This document shows positions 16,958-27,119 of a stretch of 64,000 nt of DNA, piece after piece. The notes under the pieces are model-generated. The model searched no databases, was not told where the DNA came from, and saw only the letters and a list, made by a program, of their open reading frames with translations. Position 1 is the stretch's first letter, and each line of letters opens with the position of its first letter. The translations under genes were made by a program, and so were the position numbers. The stretch comes from Chryseobacterium sp. Lineage in GTDB: Bacteria > Bacteroidota > Bacteroidia > Flavobacteriales > Weeksellaceae. The DNA lies in assembly GCA_031286615.1 (NCBI GenBank), contig JAITUA010000020.1:62001-126000 (forward strand), read 5' to 3'.

Positions 16958-16990
16958 TTAAGTCATTCCTTGCATTCCGCCACCCGTTGG
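16958..16990 (-). pseudogene. Remnant C of the groEL 3-prime end
   Basis: Read on the minus strand, the codons give P-T-G-G-G-M-Q-G-M-T-stop, aligning codon for codon with the GroEL tail [14 protein letters not shown]. Together with the terminator at 16900-16930 it is a diverged copy of the end of groEL placed 18 bases past the stop of the 204-residue gene. Similarity beyond about 33 bases of coding sequence is lost, so it appears older than copy B. Confidence 0.65.
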
Positions 16991-17008
16991 AATATATTTG
17001 AAATTAAA

Positions 17009-17623
17009 TTAGTATGATTCTATTCTCTCCAGGAAGTAAATAAGATTTTTCATTAAATTTTTCCTTCCAAAGTAGTTTTTTACAAGCTCATTATCATTTT
17101 TACAAAAAGAGAGTTCATTATAAATAGAAAAAAAAATAAGATACTCTCGTAATTCTTTTAACCTTGGCATTCCAGAAAAATTATTTGTAAAGGTCAATTG
17201 ATTATTTTTTGTATTTAGTATTAGAGTGAATGGAGAAGCATCAATCACAGAACTTATTAAATCAGTAATACTTTTTTCTGAAAATGAATTTATACTATCA
17301 AAGTCTATAGTGATTTCTTTCTCTTTAAGTAATGTTAAAAATGCTAATTCTGAGATTTTGTGAATTTTATTTCCCTGAAAATCCTTTTTATCATAAAACT
17401 CTTTTATCATTTTTAAATCATTATCATTAAGATCAATTTTATAAGATTTAAGTTGAATTAAACTGTCTATTTTCTTTGCTTGTTTTTTTGATATCTTGGT
17501 TGATGTATTCTCATGTCTGATAGTGGGTAAGTATGCGATCTTACAATTTATGGTATTTCTATTTTGGCCGGAAATAAAAATATGGAAAACAGTTATGAAA
17601 ATTATGGCTAATAAATTTTTCAT
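17009..17623 (-). CDS. Uncharacterised secreted protein in groEL-tail cassette
   Basis: A 204-residue precursor with signal peptide MKNLLAIIFITVFHIFISGQ. The mature protein is very rich in Lys, Asn and Ile, with mixed alpha-beta character and no recognised motif. Its A+T content is higher than that of groEL and similar to the neighbouring cassette gene, consistent with acquisition. It lies between terminator copy B (17645-17670) and groEL remnant C, so it appears to be the cargo of a small repeated unit. Confidence 0.6.
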   Translation of the reverse strand: MKNLLAIIFITVFHIFISGQNRNTINCKIAYLPTIRHENTSTKISKKQAKKIDSLIQLKSYKIDLNDNDLKMIKEFYDKKDFQGNKIHKISELAFLTLLKEKEITIDFDSINSFSEKSITDLISSVIDASPFTLILNTKNNQLTFTNNFSGMPRLKELREYLIFFSIYNELSFCKNDNELVKNYFGRKNLMKNLIYFLERIESY

Positions 17624-17640
17624 GTTTTTTTACGAATATA

Positions 17641-17672
17641 AAAAAACCGCTCTACAAAAGCAGAACGGTTTA
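17641..17672 (-). terminator. Terminator copy B of the groEL terminator
   Basis: AACCGCTCTAC...GCAGAACGGTT hairpin followed by a run of T on the minus strand. It shares most bases with the genuine groEL terminator at 18547-18571, including the adjoining TATATTAAA stretch. Confidence 0.8.
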
Positions 17673-17699
17673 TATATTAAATTTGTCTAGCTTACGCTA

Positions 17700-17806
17700 T
17701 TACATCATTCCTGGCATTCCATCACCCATTGGCTGGTTCAGCGCTCTTTACTTCAGTGATAACACATTCAGTTGTAAGAAGCATTCCAGATATAGAAGCG
17801 GCGTTT
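17700..17806 (-). pseudogene. Remnant B of the groEL 3-prime end
   Basis: About 107 bases aligning with the last 112 bases of groEL (from 18602) with five substitutions and one 5-base deletion. Minus-strand translation gives [17 protein letters not shown] and KSAEPA, followed by a frameshift that replaces the GGM tail with an early stop. The alignment ends abruptly at the stop codon of the 202-residue gene (17807). It cannot encode a functional chaperonin, and shows that the groEL tail was duplicated together with its terminator. Confidence 0.9.
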
Positions 17807-18415
17807 TTATTCCATTATGCGATACCAATCTTTTTCTAATTTCCAATTATGTTCAGGTTTTACTTTTATTAGTTCTTCATATTGCTTTTGTGTCTCATTA
17901 TCATTTGTGAATATAAAATAAGTTTGTGGTGCTTCGAAAAAGCCACGAGAAATCCAAAATTTGATAGTTTTTGTGCCTTCTGTTTTATTTTGATAAATCC
18001 AAATATCATTTCCGCCATTTGAAATAATTGGGAAGTCAAATGAAAGTTTGCAAATACCATTATTCATTGTTGTATTGGGTTTCAATTTTTCTGACAAAAT
18101 ATCTTTTACTATTTGATTTCGCCTATTGTAAGAAACACTCCAGTCAATTTTTTCAATAATTGAGTTTGGGATTTTGTTGAAATTGTAAAATGTTAGAATA
18201 AATAAAGTCAGTGTTACTAAAAGGTTTATTATTCTGTATGTTTTTATGTTCTTCTTTTCTTTAATTAATTTTATTATTTGCCTTACTACTAAAATTAGCA
18301 ATGTTATACAGACTAGAAGCCAGGAAAATGGTTTGACAAAATAGGGAAGATAAAAGTAGTCGGCAAAAGTAAAAATTAACCAGATTATTACCAGAATTGC
18401 TATTTTTTTTGTCAT
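17807..18415 (-). CDS. Uncharacterised membrane protein in groEL-tail cassette
   Basis: A 202-residue protein with three hydrophobic helices in the N-terminal half (about residues 5-22, 28-46 and 62-82) and a soluble C-terminal domain (TTMNNGICKLSFDFPIISNGGNDIWIYQ...). Family not recognised. Its stop codon abuts groEL remnant B, and the functional groEL terminator lies 131 bases upstream of its start. A TAAATTTG element about 56 bases before the ATG may drive it independently of groEL. Confidence 0.6.
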   Translation of the reverse strand: MTKKIAILVIIWLIFTFADYFYLPYFVKPFSWLLVCITLLILVVRQIIKLIKEKKNIKTYRIINLLVTLTLFILTFYNFNKIPNSIIEKIDWSVSYNRRNQIVKDILSEKLKPNTTMNNGICKLSFDFPIISNGGNDIWIYQNKTEGTKTIKFWISRGFFEAPQTYFIFTNDNETQKQYEELIKVKPEHNWKLEKDWYRIME

Positions 18416-18471
18416 TCAGTTTTTATTAAGTATTGTCTATAATGTTGGGTCAGAGCATTGACGATAACGTC

Positions 18472-18479
18472 CAAATTTA
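18472..18479 (-). promoter_or_regulatory. Bacteroidota -7 element TAAATTTG
   Basis: Minus-strand TAAATTTG matches TAnnTTTG and lies between the groEL terminator and the 202-residue gene, where a new promoter is needed. The -33 element is weak. Confidence 0.4.
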
Positions 18480-18540
18480 CGTATAACGCCTATATTATTG
18501 TTAATAAAATTTCAATATAAAGTCCATTGGATTTTCTGTA

Positions 18541-18572
18541 TAAAAAAACCGCTCTACAAAGTAGAACGGTTA
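18541..18572 (-). terminator. groEL terminator (copy A)
   Basis: AACCGTTCTAC / GTAGAGCGGTT arms with a short loop, followed by a T7 run on the minus strand, 30 bases past the groEL stop. This is the intact parent of copies B and C. Confidence 0.85.
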
Positions 18573-18601
18573 GTATATTAAATTGTCTTAGCGACTCGCT
18601 A

Positions 18602-20281
<1,680 letters not shown>

Positions 20282-20641
20282 TTAATTATTATTTAATAAT
20301 TTTTTTCTAAGTTGTATAAGTTTTTGTCTGGTTAAATTCAGTTTCGCATTAAGATCTGCTATAGTATCAGGAGAGGTGAAATTTAAATCACAAGAAAGTA
20401 AAAGAAGATATTCGGTTTCATTTGTTGAACCTATACTTATTTCTATAAATCTGGCGAATTCTTTGTCTGTGGATCTTCCACAACCCTCTGCGATATTTGT
20501 AGGAATAGAAACTGCAGCTCTTCTTATTTGAGAAGTAAGGCCAAAAAGTTCTGACTTAGGAAAGTTTTCAGAAATAATATAAATTTCTTTTACCAGTTCA
20601 TGGGCAACCTTCCAGGTGTCATATCTTTTGTAGTCTCTCAT
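20282..20641 (-). CDS. Four-helix-bundle protein (S23 / 23S rRNA intervening-sequence type)
   Basis: A 119-residue helical protein: YDTWKVAHELVKEIYIISENFPKSELFGLTSQIRRAAVSIPTNIAEGCGR is the signature of the TIGR02436 four-helix-bundle family, named after proteins encoded in 23S rRNA intervening sequences. The basic RRAAVSIPTNIAEG core and the final basic helix suggest RNA binding, and solved members form homopentamers. It is inserted between groES and groEL in the same orientation, with imperfect inverted repeats on both sides. Function is unknown. Confidence 0.92.
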   Translation of the reverse strand: MRDYKRYDTWKVAHELVKEIYIISENFPKSELFGLTSQIRRAAVSIPTNIAEGCGRSTDKEFARFIEISIGSTNETEYLLLLSCDLNFTSPDTIADLNAKLNLTRQKLIQLRKKLLNNN

Positions 20642-20675
20642 TGCCTACTGCTTATAGCTTAATGCTTACTGCATT
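20642..20675. repeat. 5-prime flank repeat of IVS-like element
   Basis: Sequence with TACTGCTTATAGCTTAATGC periodicity; inverted relative of the 20228-20281 flank. Together they could pair in RNA and loop out the 360-base gene. Confidence 0.6.
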
Positions 20676-20954
20676 TTACCCGATGATTCCTAATAAATCA
20701 GCTTCTCTTACGATTAAATAGTCTTTTCCTTCAAGCTTCAATTCAGCACCTGAATATTTTCCATAAAGAACTTTGTCACCTACCTGAACAGTTGTTGGCT
20801 CATCTTTTTTACCAGGACCTACTGCCACTACAGTACCTTCTTGCGGCTTTTCCTTTGCAGTGTCCGGGATAATAATACCTGAAGCTGTTTTAGTTTCTGC
20901 AGCGATAGGCTCTACTAGAACTCTGTCTGCTAATGGTTTAAAGTTTACTGACAT
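20676..20954 (-). CDS. groES: Co-chaperonin GroES
   Basis: A 92-residue Cpn10 with the full family pattern: [20 protein letters not shown] at the start, the mobile loop [20 protein letters not shown] (about residues 22-41) that binds Gro[13 protein letters not shown], and the [29 protein letters not shown] end. It caps the GroEL ring in ATP-dependent folding. No CIRCE element is visible upstream. Its stop is 34 bases from the four-helix-bundle gene. Confidence 0.98.
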   Translation of the reverse strand: MSVNFKPLADRVLVEPIAAETKTASGIIIPDTAKEKPQEGTVVAVGPGKKDEPTTVQVGDKVLYGKYSGAELKLEGKDYLIVREADLLGIIG

Positions 20955-21002
20955 AATATGTTTATTTATTAATTATTTCTGCGTAGTAATTCTCTAAATG
21001 TA

Positions 21003-21064
21003 TGCCATGAGATCTTGGTGGATGAAATGGCAGACTTTTATTTCCGAATGTGAAAATTTGGCAG
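21003..21064. promoter_or_regulatory. Repeated TGCCA/TGGCA sites upstream of groES
   Basis: The groES upstream region holds TGCCAT (21003-21008) and ATGGCA (21027-21032) as an inverted pair 18 bases apart, and a further TGGCAG at 21059-21064. They could form an operator or alternative-promoter site for heat-shock control, but they match no published element I can name. Confidence 0.3.
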
Positions 21065-21069
21065 AAAAA

Positions 21070-21861
21070 TTATTTTTTGCGGGTGGGAAATCCGAAGAGA
21101 TAACTGGTGGCTACAGGCACTACAAACAAAAGAACGGTAATGGCGGAAACCAGAATTTCCATGGTATGACTGGCTAAAAACTTAGCAAAGGCGGTAGCAG
21201 GGTAGAAGTGCTCGTATAATGACAAACTTAGTTTAACTCCTAAAATAGCAATCACAATAAAAGCGGCCGTTTCCAGAAAAGGAAATACCTGCATCAGACG
21301 GACAAACCACTGTGCAATGAACCTCATGGCTAAAATTCCTATAAAAACACCAAGCGTAATTAAAAGCAGATTGTCTGAAAATGCTACGGCAGCAAAAACA
21401 TTATCAATAGAAAAAGCAAGATCCATTACTTCTACAATAGCAACCGTTGCCCAGAACTGTCCCAGCAGCCCAATTGAATTTTTATACAGCCAGCTGGATT
21501 CTTTGTCAGGATTTTCCTCCTGATTTTCGTCATCATTTGTGTTTTTTATTTTTTTGATAAACCAGTCAACAGAAATATAGAGCAGGTACAGTCCTCCCAA
21601 TGGTTTCAGCCACCATACGGAAATCAGGACGGATGCAAAAATAAGAGCCAGTCCGCGAAATACATAGGCTCCAAGGATTCCGTATTTCAGAGCTCTTTTT
21701 CTTTGATGTTCGGGAAGATCCATTACGATGGTAGCCAATACTGCAGCATTGTCTACGGAGAGCAGACTTTCGATAAGGATAAGATTGCCGATAATGGCTA
21801 TTGATTGTGCAGGGTTTTGTAAGATGTCATTGAAAAGGTGGGTGAAATCAGGAAATGTCAT
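21070..21861 (-). CDS. TerC family integral membrane protein
   Basis: A 263-residue protein with about seven transmembrane helices. The conserved acidic motifs are present: ESLLSVDNAAVLA near residues 31-43 and VMDLAFSIDNVFAAVAFSD around residue 150, with a polar loop between helices (KKIKNTNDDENQEENPDKESS). TerC proteins have been linked to tellurite resistance and, in better-studied members, to Mn2+ export that protects secreted metalloproteins. The start overlaps the stop of the upstream symporter gene by 14 bases, so they are translated together. Confidence 0.9.
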   Translation of the reverse strand: MTFPDFTHLFNDILQNPAQSIAIIGNLILIESLLSVDNAAVLATIVMDLPEHQRKRALKYGILGAYVFRGLALIFASVLISVWWLKPLGGLYLLYISVDWFIKKIKNTNDDENQEENPDKESSWLYKNSIGLLGQFWATVAIVEVMDLAFSIDNVFAAVAFSDNLLLITLGVFIGILAMRFIAQWFVRLMQVFPFLETAAFIVIAILGVKLSLSLYEHFYPATAFAKFLASHTMEILVSAITVLLFVVPVATSYLFGFPTRKK

Positions 21862-23059
21862 TTTTTAAAGAAATAGTATTTTGGTTAAGTTTTGAAATAA
21901 TGGCAGCAGAAACTGAAATGCCTATGAAATTGGTAACCGATCTGGCTTCATTCATAAAGCGGTCTACACTGTATAACAGCGCAAGATCTGTGGTAGGGAT
22001 TTTTCCAAACCGGCTTAAGGTAAACATCAGCGCAAGAAAGCCTGATCCGGGTACTCCCGAAGCGGTTTTTGAAGCAATTGAAATGGTAATAAAAAGCCAG
22101 AAATAATCTTTTACCGTAAGAGGAATATTATAGAACTGGATAAGGAAAATACATGAGATGGAAAGGTAAATGCACGCTCCAGCCAGATTAAAATTGTATC
22201 CGAGAGGGATGATAAGGCGAAGGATTTTCCGGTCATATCCCTGTGATTCCATTTTATCAAAAATCATGGGGAATGCCATCTTGGAAGAAGAAGTGGCTAC
22301 CACCAGAATAATTTCTTCTTTAATGCTGATCAAAAAATCCCAGAGGTTAATTTTAAAGTAAGCCGTGATAACGCCTAATATTCCGAAAATAAAAAATACA
22401 CTCGTAAGGTATACCGTGGCAACAATTTTACTTAACGGCAGTAAAGTATTAATGCCATATACTGAGATTCCATACGCAATATTACAGAAAATGACTATCG
22501 GAAGAAATATATAAACATACTTAATGAGTTTGAAAAACAGGTTTCTTCCTGAATCTATAACTTTAAGAATGTTATTCTTTTTCTTTGAAACACCAATCAG
22601 GACTCCTGCCGATATGGATATTAAAAGAAAAAGTACATAATTGGTGATGTGTAAAGGGTTTGTGGTTTTTGCTAAGAACCTTTCAGGAAGTGCTTTATGT
22701 GAAGAAATTATAATTCCCGTATTGGCGCCCGGTTTTAAAAGAAGCCCGGAACCTATTCCCAATAAAATACTGATGGAAGTGATGATTAAGAAATAGATCA
22801 CCATCTGGCTTACAATTTTAAATGCATTTTTAGTGCTGAAAATATAGCTTACTCCATACGTTACTGCAATGAAAATAACGGGGATAATCAAAATCTCCAG
22901 AAGCATGAAAAAGTAACTGCTTACCGTTTCCAGATGTTTACTGACTTCCGGAAAATAATAACCCGTTAATGCTCCACAGATAATAGCCGTGAACACATAC
23001 AGGGTAAGGTTTCTTAAATAGGAGTCTGTAAATGTTTTTTGCTTAAAAGGTTTCATCAT
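21848..23059 (-). CDS. Dicarboxylate/amino-acid:cation symporter (DAACS family)
   Basis: A 403-residue membrane transporter with about eight helices plus two hairpins. It carries the family blocks FMLLEILIIPVIFIAVTYGVSYI, the serine-rich reentrant loop VVATSSSKMAFPMIFDKM, GYNFNLAGACIYLSISCIFL and the final SKTASGVPGSGFLALMFTLS. DAACS proteins import C4-dicarboxylates, glutamate or aspartate with Na+ or H+. It is followed with a 14-base overlap by TerC and preceded by a CitMHS transporter, giving an organic-acid uptake unit. Confidence 0.88.
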   Translation of the reverse strand: MMKPFKQKTFTDSYLRNLTLYVFTAIICGALTGYYFPEVSKHLETVSSYFFMLLEILIIPVIFIAVTYGVSYIFSTKNAFKIVSQMVIYFLIITSISILLGIGSGLLLKPGANTGIIISSHKALPERFLAKTTNPLHITNYVLFLLISISAGVLIGVSKKKNNILKVIDSGRNLFFKLIKYVYIFLPIVIFCNIAYGISVYGINTLLPLSKIVATVYLTSVFFIFGILGVITAYFKINLWDFLISIKEEIILVVATSSSKMAFPMIFDKMESQGYDRKILRLIIPLGYNFNLAGACIYLSISCIFLIQFYNIPLTVKDYFWLFITISIASKTASGVPGSGFLALMFTLSRFGKIPTTDLALLYSVDRFMNEARSVTNFIGISVSAAIISKLNQNTISLKNDIS

Positions 23060-23103
23060 CCACTTTTTTATATGATAAGATTACAAAATTCAAAGATATA
23101 ACC

Positions 23104-24390
23104 TTATATAATACCAAGAACCAATGCACTCAGCAACATTACGATTGATGATCCTATGGCCCATTTTAAGGTGAATTTCAAGTGATCGGAGAATTCAACA
23201 CCTGCCAGTGAAACCAGCAGATAAGTGGACGGAACCAATGGACTTAATAAATGGGAAGCCTGCCCCACAAGACTGGCACGTCCCAGAATATCCGGAGGAA
23301 TATTCAGCTGGCTGCCGGTTGCTGTAATCACAGGTAATATTCCGAAATAATACGCATCATTGGTCAGGAAAAATGTAAGCGGTACACTGAATATAGCCGT
23401 AATTACATTCAGGTAGCCACCCCAAGTTTTAGGAACAATACTGATAATACTGTTTCCCATAGCACTCATAATTCCGGTACCATTTAAGATTCCTGTAAAA
23501 ATTCCTGCTCCGAAGATCATTCCTGCTACAGATAAGGCATTTCCTGCATGTTTTGAAATGATTTTCTGCTGGTCTTTCAGTTTTGGATAATTAATCAGAG
23601 AAGCTATACAAAAGGCAATCATAAAGGCAATTCCCAAAGGAATAATATCAAGAATCATCACGCAAAGCAGAATAATGGTCAGGATCAGATTGATAATAAT
23701 AAGTTTCGGGCGTCTTAATGCGGGATCATTTTCACCAGCAATATCCTGTCCGCTGTATTTTGTATATTTTCCATACTTGCTTATCCTTTTTTTCTCTCTG
23801 GCTCCTAAAATATAGGCAACAAAAAACACCCATACCAACCCAATCAGCATTACCGGAATCATAGGGACAAATATTTCTGTATGCCCCAGTTTCAGAGAAC
23901 TCATTACTCTTGCAGTAGGCCCGCCCCATGGCAAAATATTCATAATACCGCCTGCCAGCATGATAATACAGGTAAGAACTAAAGGGTTCATTCCCTGTTT
24001 TTTATAAAGCGGAAGTAATGCTGCCACTACAATAATATAAGTGGAAGAGCCATCGCCGTCTAAAGAAACTAAGGTGGTGAGAAGGGCGGTTCCGATGGTT
24101 GTTTTTACAGGATTATCTCCTACAGCCTTTAATATAGCATTCACAAGAGGTTCAAAAAGTCCTGTGTCAATCATCAGACTGAAATACAGAATGGCAAAAA
24201 TCAGCATAACCCCCGTAAGCGCTATTTCTTTTACTCCATCTTTCATCATTTTTCCCAGATCAGGCCCGAATCCTGCTGCTACAGCTATCAATACAGGTAC
24301 AAGAACTAAGGCTGTAAGCGGAGTCATTTTTTTGTTCATGATGAGAATCATGAAGATGAAAATCATTAAAAAACCAAGAAATGTAAGCAT
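23104..24390 (-). CDS. CitMHS family citrate-metal:proton symporter
   Basis: A 428-residue protein with 11-12 hydrophobic segments. The conserved VSLDGDGSSTYIIVVAALLPLYKKQGMNPLVLTCI and the LPWGGPTARVMSSLKL block are diagnostic for CitMHS carriers, which take up citrate complexed with Mg2+ or Ca2+. A second copy of the pattern near residues 330-400 includes NDAYYFGILPVI and LVGQASHLLSPLVPSTYLL. It lies 26 bases downstream of the DUF2490 outer-membrane protein and 44 bases upstream of the DAACS gene. Confidence 0.9.
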   Translation of the reverse strand: MLTFLGFLMIFIFMILIMNKKMTPLTALVLVPVLIAVAAGFGPDLGKMMKDGVKEIALTGVMLIFAILYFSLMIDTGLFEPLVNAILKAVGDNPVKTTIGTALLTTLVSLDGDGSSTYIIVVAALLPLYKKQGMNPLVLTCIIMLAGGIMNILPWGGPTARVMSSLKLGHTEIFVPMIPVMLIGLVWVFFVAYILGAREKKRISKYGKYTKYSGQDIAGENDPALRRPKLIIINLILTIILLCVMILDIIPLGIAFMIAFCIASLINYPKLKDQQKIISKHAGNALSVAGMIFGAGIFTGILNGTGIMSAMGNSIISIVPKTWGGYLNVITAIFSVPLTFFLTNDAYYFGILPVITATGSQLNIPPDILGRASLVGQASHLLSPLVPSTYLLVSLAGVEFSDHLKFTLKWAIGSSIVMLLSALVLGII

Positions 24391-24416
24391 AGTTTTATGT
24401 AAATATTAATGAGGTA

Positions 24417-25109
24417 TTATTGTTTCTTTTTTCTCCAGTCAAAATTGTTTCTGAAACCGACAAATCCATAATTACTCGTTTTTTTGGTTTCCAGCTGATT
24501 GATAAAGGCAAGTTCCAACGCAGAATTTTTTCCTAATTTTATTCCGAGGCCTGCTGTGATACGATTGCTGTCGAAAGGTTCCAGCTTATCAACATTCATT
24601 CTTATTTCATTTTTAAGAATGCCGTAGAGTTTTTCTTTTTCTCCTTTTTTATTGAAAGGAATCCTGACCGAGATCAGATAACGGATTCTTACCTCAAATT
24701 CATCAGGGTTGCTGATAAAACGTTCCTCTACTCTAAGGCGGTTGGAGATTGACGTTCTGCCGATGTAATAATCGGCGGTAACCTGTTGAAAAGGTCTTTT
24801 TTCATATCTTATTTTTTTAGAATCGTCAGCATTATAAGATTCAAGAATCAAAAACATAGCTCCCGCAGCAGGTTTTATGTTTTCCACCACTTCATAATCT
24901 ACATAAGCATTTACCAGAAAAAGCCTTGTGTCATAAGCCAGATCGAAAGAACGGTATTGGGTAAGTGCAGTTAAAGTACTTTTATCGGTAAGCTTTGCCG
25001 ACATCAGGTACTGAAACCACATATTATAATTGTCTTTGCTCTGACTGTGTAAAAGGCCATTTATCAAACAAAATGATAAAATAAGCGTTAATTGTATATT
25101 AAGTTTCAT
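24417..25109 (-). CDS. DUF2490 outer-membrane beta-barrel protein
   Basis: A 230-residue precursor with signal peptide (about residues 1-21, ending LLHSQ). The mature protein shows alternating amphipathic strands of a beta-barrel: NMWFQYLMSAKLTDKSTLTALTQYRS, ISNRLRVEERFI, RIRYLISVRIPF and the C-terminal NSALELAFINQLETKKTSNYGFVGFRNNFDW. Together these match DUF2490. Family function is unknown. Being first in a run with CitMHS and DAACS transporters on the same strand, it may form the outer-membrane route for the same solutes, which is inference. Confidence 0.78.
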   Translation of the reverse strand: MKLNIQLTLILSFCLINGLLHSQSKDNYNMWFQYLMSAKLTDKSTLTALTQYRSFDLAYDTRLFLVNAYVDYEVVENIKPAAGAMFLILESYNADDSKKIRYEKRPFQQVTADYYIGRTSISNRLRVEERFISNPDEFEVRIRYLISVRIPFNKKGEKEKLYGILKNEIRMNVDKLEPFDSNRITAGLGIKLGKNSALELAFINQLETKKTSNYGFVGFRNNFDWRKKKQ

Positions 25110-25209
25110 GTAATATTTGATTAATATTGCGGTTTCTCAAATATATTTATTCGAAAGAGCGGGTCTGGATTTTTTCAATCAATGACAGTTTTTCTCAACG
25201 AACTGCATT

Positions 25210-26373
25210 TTGAGACAAAAAGATATTATATTTGATGCGTTTCAAAATTGGGTATGGATTATGTTTTTAATCATTAATTTTATTATTATATTATTGATTA
25301 TCAGGATTTTATTTAGTGGTAAGATTCTGGAAAGCCTTATGAAGTACCGGTGGAAATTTTTGTTGAGGTTTCAGCATATTTTTTTCCTTTTTATCTTCAT
25401 TTTGATGACTTATTTCACCGAAAACTACTTCCTGGATTCAATTCAATTGGTGATAAGTATTATTTTGAATACAGTTTTCAATATTGGAATTTATTATCTG
25501 GTGTACTATTATCTTGTTCCCCGGTTTTATTTATCTAACAAATATCCTGAGTTTATTCTCTATGCTTTAATCTGCTTTTTGGTGTCCAGCCTTTTCAGAA
25601 TTTTGTGGGAGCCTGCGGTTTTTCAGATAGATTTTAGCGAAAAAGGTTATCACGTTGGTTTTCTTTATAATGTATACATCTCACAGGGGATCATTATTCT
25701 GGTAGGGGCTTTTTTGGGAATTACCAAAGACAAATTTTTAATAGAACAAGATGTAATCAATCTTGGAGAAGAGAAAGATCAGCTTTATCTTGATTTGCTG
25801 AAGTCTAAACTGAATCCTCATTTTTTGCTGAATACCCTTAATAATATCTATGCGAATAGTTTTACGCAATCAGAGAAGACACCGGATTCTATTTTGCAGT
25901 TGAGCAAACTTCTGAAGTATATTATTTATGACAGCGGAAAAGAAAAAGTGACGGTTTCTCAAGAATTTTCTTCCCTGAAAGCGCTTGCGGCTTTATACCA
26001 GCTTAAGTATAATAACCAGCTTGATATTGTTATGGATATTGAAGAGCAGGAAGAATTTGACATTGCTGAAATTCCGTCAGCTATACTTCTTACTTTATTT
26101 GAAAATGCTTTGAAACACTCAGCAATAGGAGAGGATGCTCATGGTTTTATAAAATTATTCTGTAATATTGAGCGTTCTGAACTGTATTTTGAAATTATAA
26201 ATTCTGTAGGGAAAGATAGAATTCATGGAGCTGAATCTAATTATCACGGATTGGGTAATGAAGCAATTATTCATATATTGGATAAATTTTATCCTGATCG
26301 GTATGAATTTTATTCCGGACCGAAAGAAAACGATCAATATAAAATTGCTTTAACAATTACTATCAATGGCTAA
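25210..26373 (+). CDS. LytS-type sensor histidine kinase
   Basis: A 387-residue membrane kinase with about five transmembrane helices (residues 16-172) and a His_kinase domain. LLKSKLNPHFLLNTLNNIYANS holds the phosphoacceptor His204, followed by the N-box AILLTLFENALKHSAIG and a glycine-rich GLGNEAIIHIL segment. The longest frame begins with TTG at 25210; an ATG at 25261 would give 370 residues starting at the first helix, so the exact start is uncertain. The stop overlaps the response-regulator start by eight bases. Confidence 0.9.
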   Translation: MRQKDIIFDAFQNWVWIMFLIINFIIILLIIRILFSGKILESLMKYRWKFLLRFQHIFFLFIFILMTYFTENYFLDSIQLVISIILNTVFNIGIYYLVYYYLVPRFYLSNKYPEFILYALICFLVSSLFRILWEPAVFQIDFSEKGYHVGFLYNVYISQGIIILVGAFLGITKDKFLIEQDVINLGEEKDQLYLDLLKSKLNPHFLLNTLNNIYANSFTQSEKTPDSILQLSKLLKYIIYDSGKEKVTVSQEFSSLKALAALYQLKYNNQLDIVMDIEEQEEFDIAEIPSAILLTLFENALKHSAIGEDAHGFIKLFCNIERSELYFEIINSVGKDRIHGAESNYHGLGNEAIIHILDKFYPDRYEFYSGPKENDQYKIALTITING

Positions 26374-27064
26374 TCTGACTATCGTTAATGTAGATGATGA
26401 ATATCCTGCATTGCAGCTTGTAAAACAATATTGCGATCAGCTTGAAGATGTTGAACTGCTGGCTTCATTTCAGAAACCGGAAGAAGCACTGGCGTTTCTG
26501 AAAGAAAACAAAGTGGATCTGGTTGTTTTCGATATTAATATGCCTGGTATCAATGGAGTAGAGCTTTTACAGCAGCTTTCTGACCCGCCGTTATGTATTT
26601 TTATTACCCTGGAAACAAAATATGCGGTGAAGGCATTTGAGCTGGATGTGGTTCATTATCTTATCAAACCTGTGGATTTTGATACATTTAAAAAAGCAGT
26701 CAATAAAGCAAGGGATTTTGTTCAGTTTAAAAGTTCGGCTGGCAGTAAACAGCAGGAAGACTTCATTATGTTCAAATCCAATTATGTGATGAACAAGGTT
26801 TTTCTGAAAGATATTCTTTGGATAGAGGGATTCGGTGAATATATTGTACTGATGACTCCATTGAAAAAATATATGATTTTGGAAAGGATGTCAAACTTTG
26901 AAGAGAAATTTCAGCATTTCGGGTTTATCAGAATTCATAAATCTTATATCGTATTATCGGATCATATCAATTCTTACAATTCCGGGCATGTTTTCCTGAA
27001 AAATGGAGAAGAACTTCCATTGGGAAGAACCTATAAAAAAAATCTAAAAGAACATTTAAGTTAA
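26366..27064 (+). CDS. LytTR family response regulator
   Basis: A 232-residue protein with an N-terminal receiver domain (acidic pair Asp10-Asp11, phosphoacceptor Asp56 in LVVFDINMPG, Lys near YLIKPVD) and a C-terminal LytTR DNA-binding domain (about residues 125-232: ILWIEGFGEYIVLMT...FIRIHKSYIV...LPLGRTYKK). LytTR regulators often control secreted peptides, bacteriocins or quorum responses. It overlaps its kinase and ends 56 bases from the convergent GG-leader peptide gene. Confidence 0.93.
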   Translation: MANLTIVNVDDEYPALQLVKQYCDQLEDVELLASFQKPEEALAFLKENKVDLVVFDINMPGINGVELLQQLSDPPLCIFITLETKYAVKAFELDVVHYLIKPVDFDTFKKAVNKARDFVQFKSSAGSKQQEDFIMFKSNYVMNKVFLKDILWIEGFGEYIVLMTPLKKYMILERMSNFEEKFQHFGFIRIHKSYIVLSDHINSYNSGHVFLKNGEELPLGRTYKKNLKEHLS

Positions 27065-27065
27065 A

Positions 27066-27098
27066 AAAATAAAGCCGGAAATTTCCGGCTTTATTCAA
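27066..27098. terminator. Bidirectional terminator, palindromic GCCGGAAATTTCCGGC
   Basis: A 22-base perfect palindrome at 27071-27092 (arms AAAGCCGGAAA / TTTCCGGCTTT) with A-rich and T-rich borders. It lies between the response regulator and the convergent peptide gene 1 and can terminate both. An identical copy follows peptide gene 2. Confidence 0.85.
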
Positions 27099-27119
27099 AA
27101 TTGTTATCTGATGACAGAA

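Noticed and set aside
17700..17806. groEL copy B as a functional second chaperonin
   Set aside because: Only the last 35 codons or so remain and a 5-base deletion shifts the frame.
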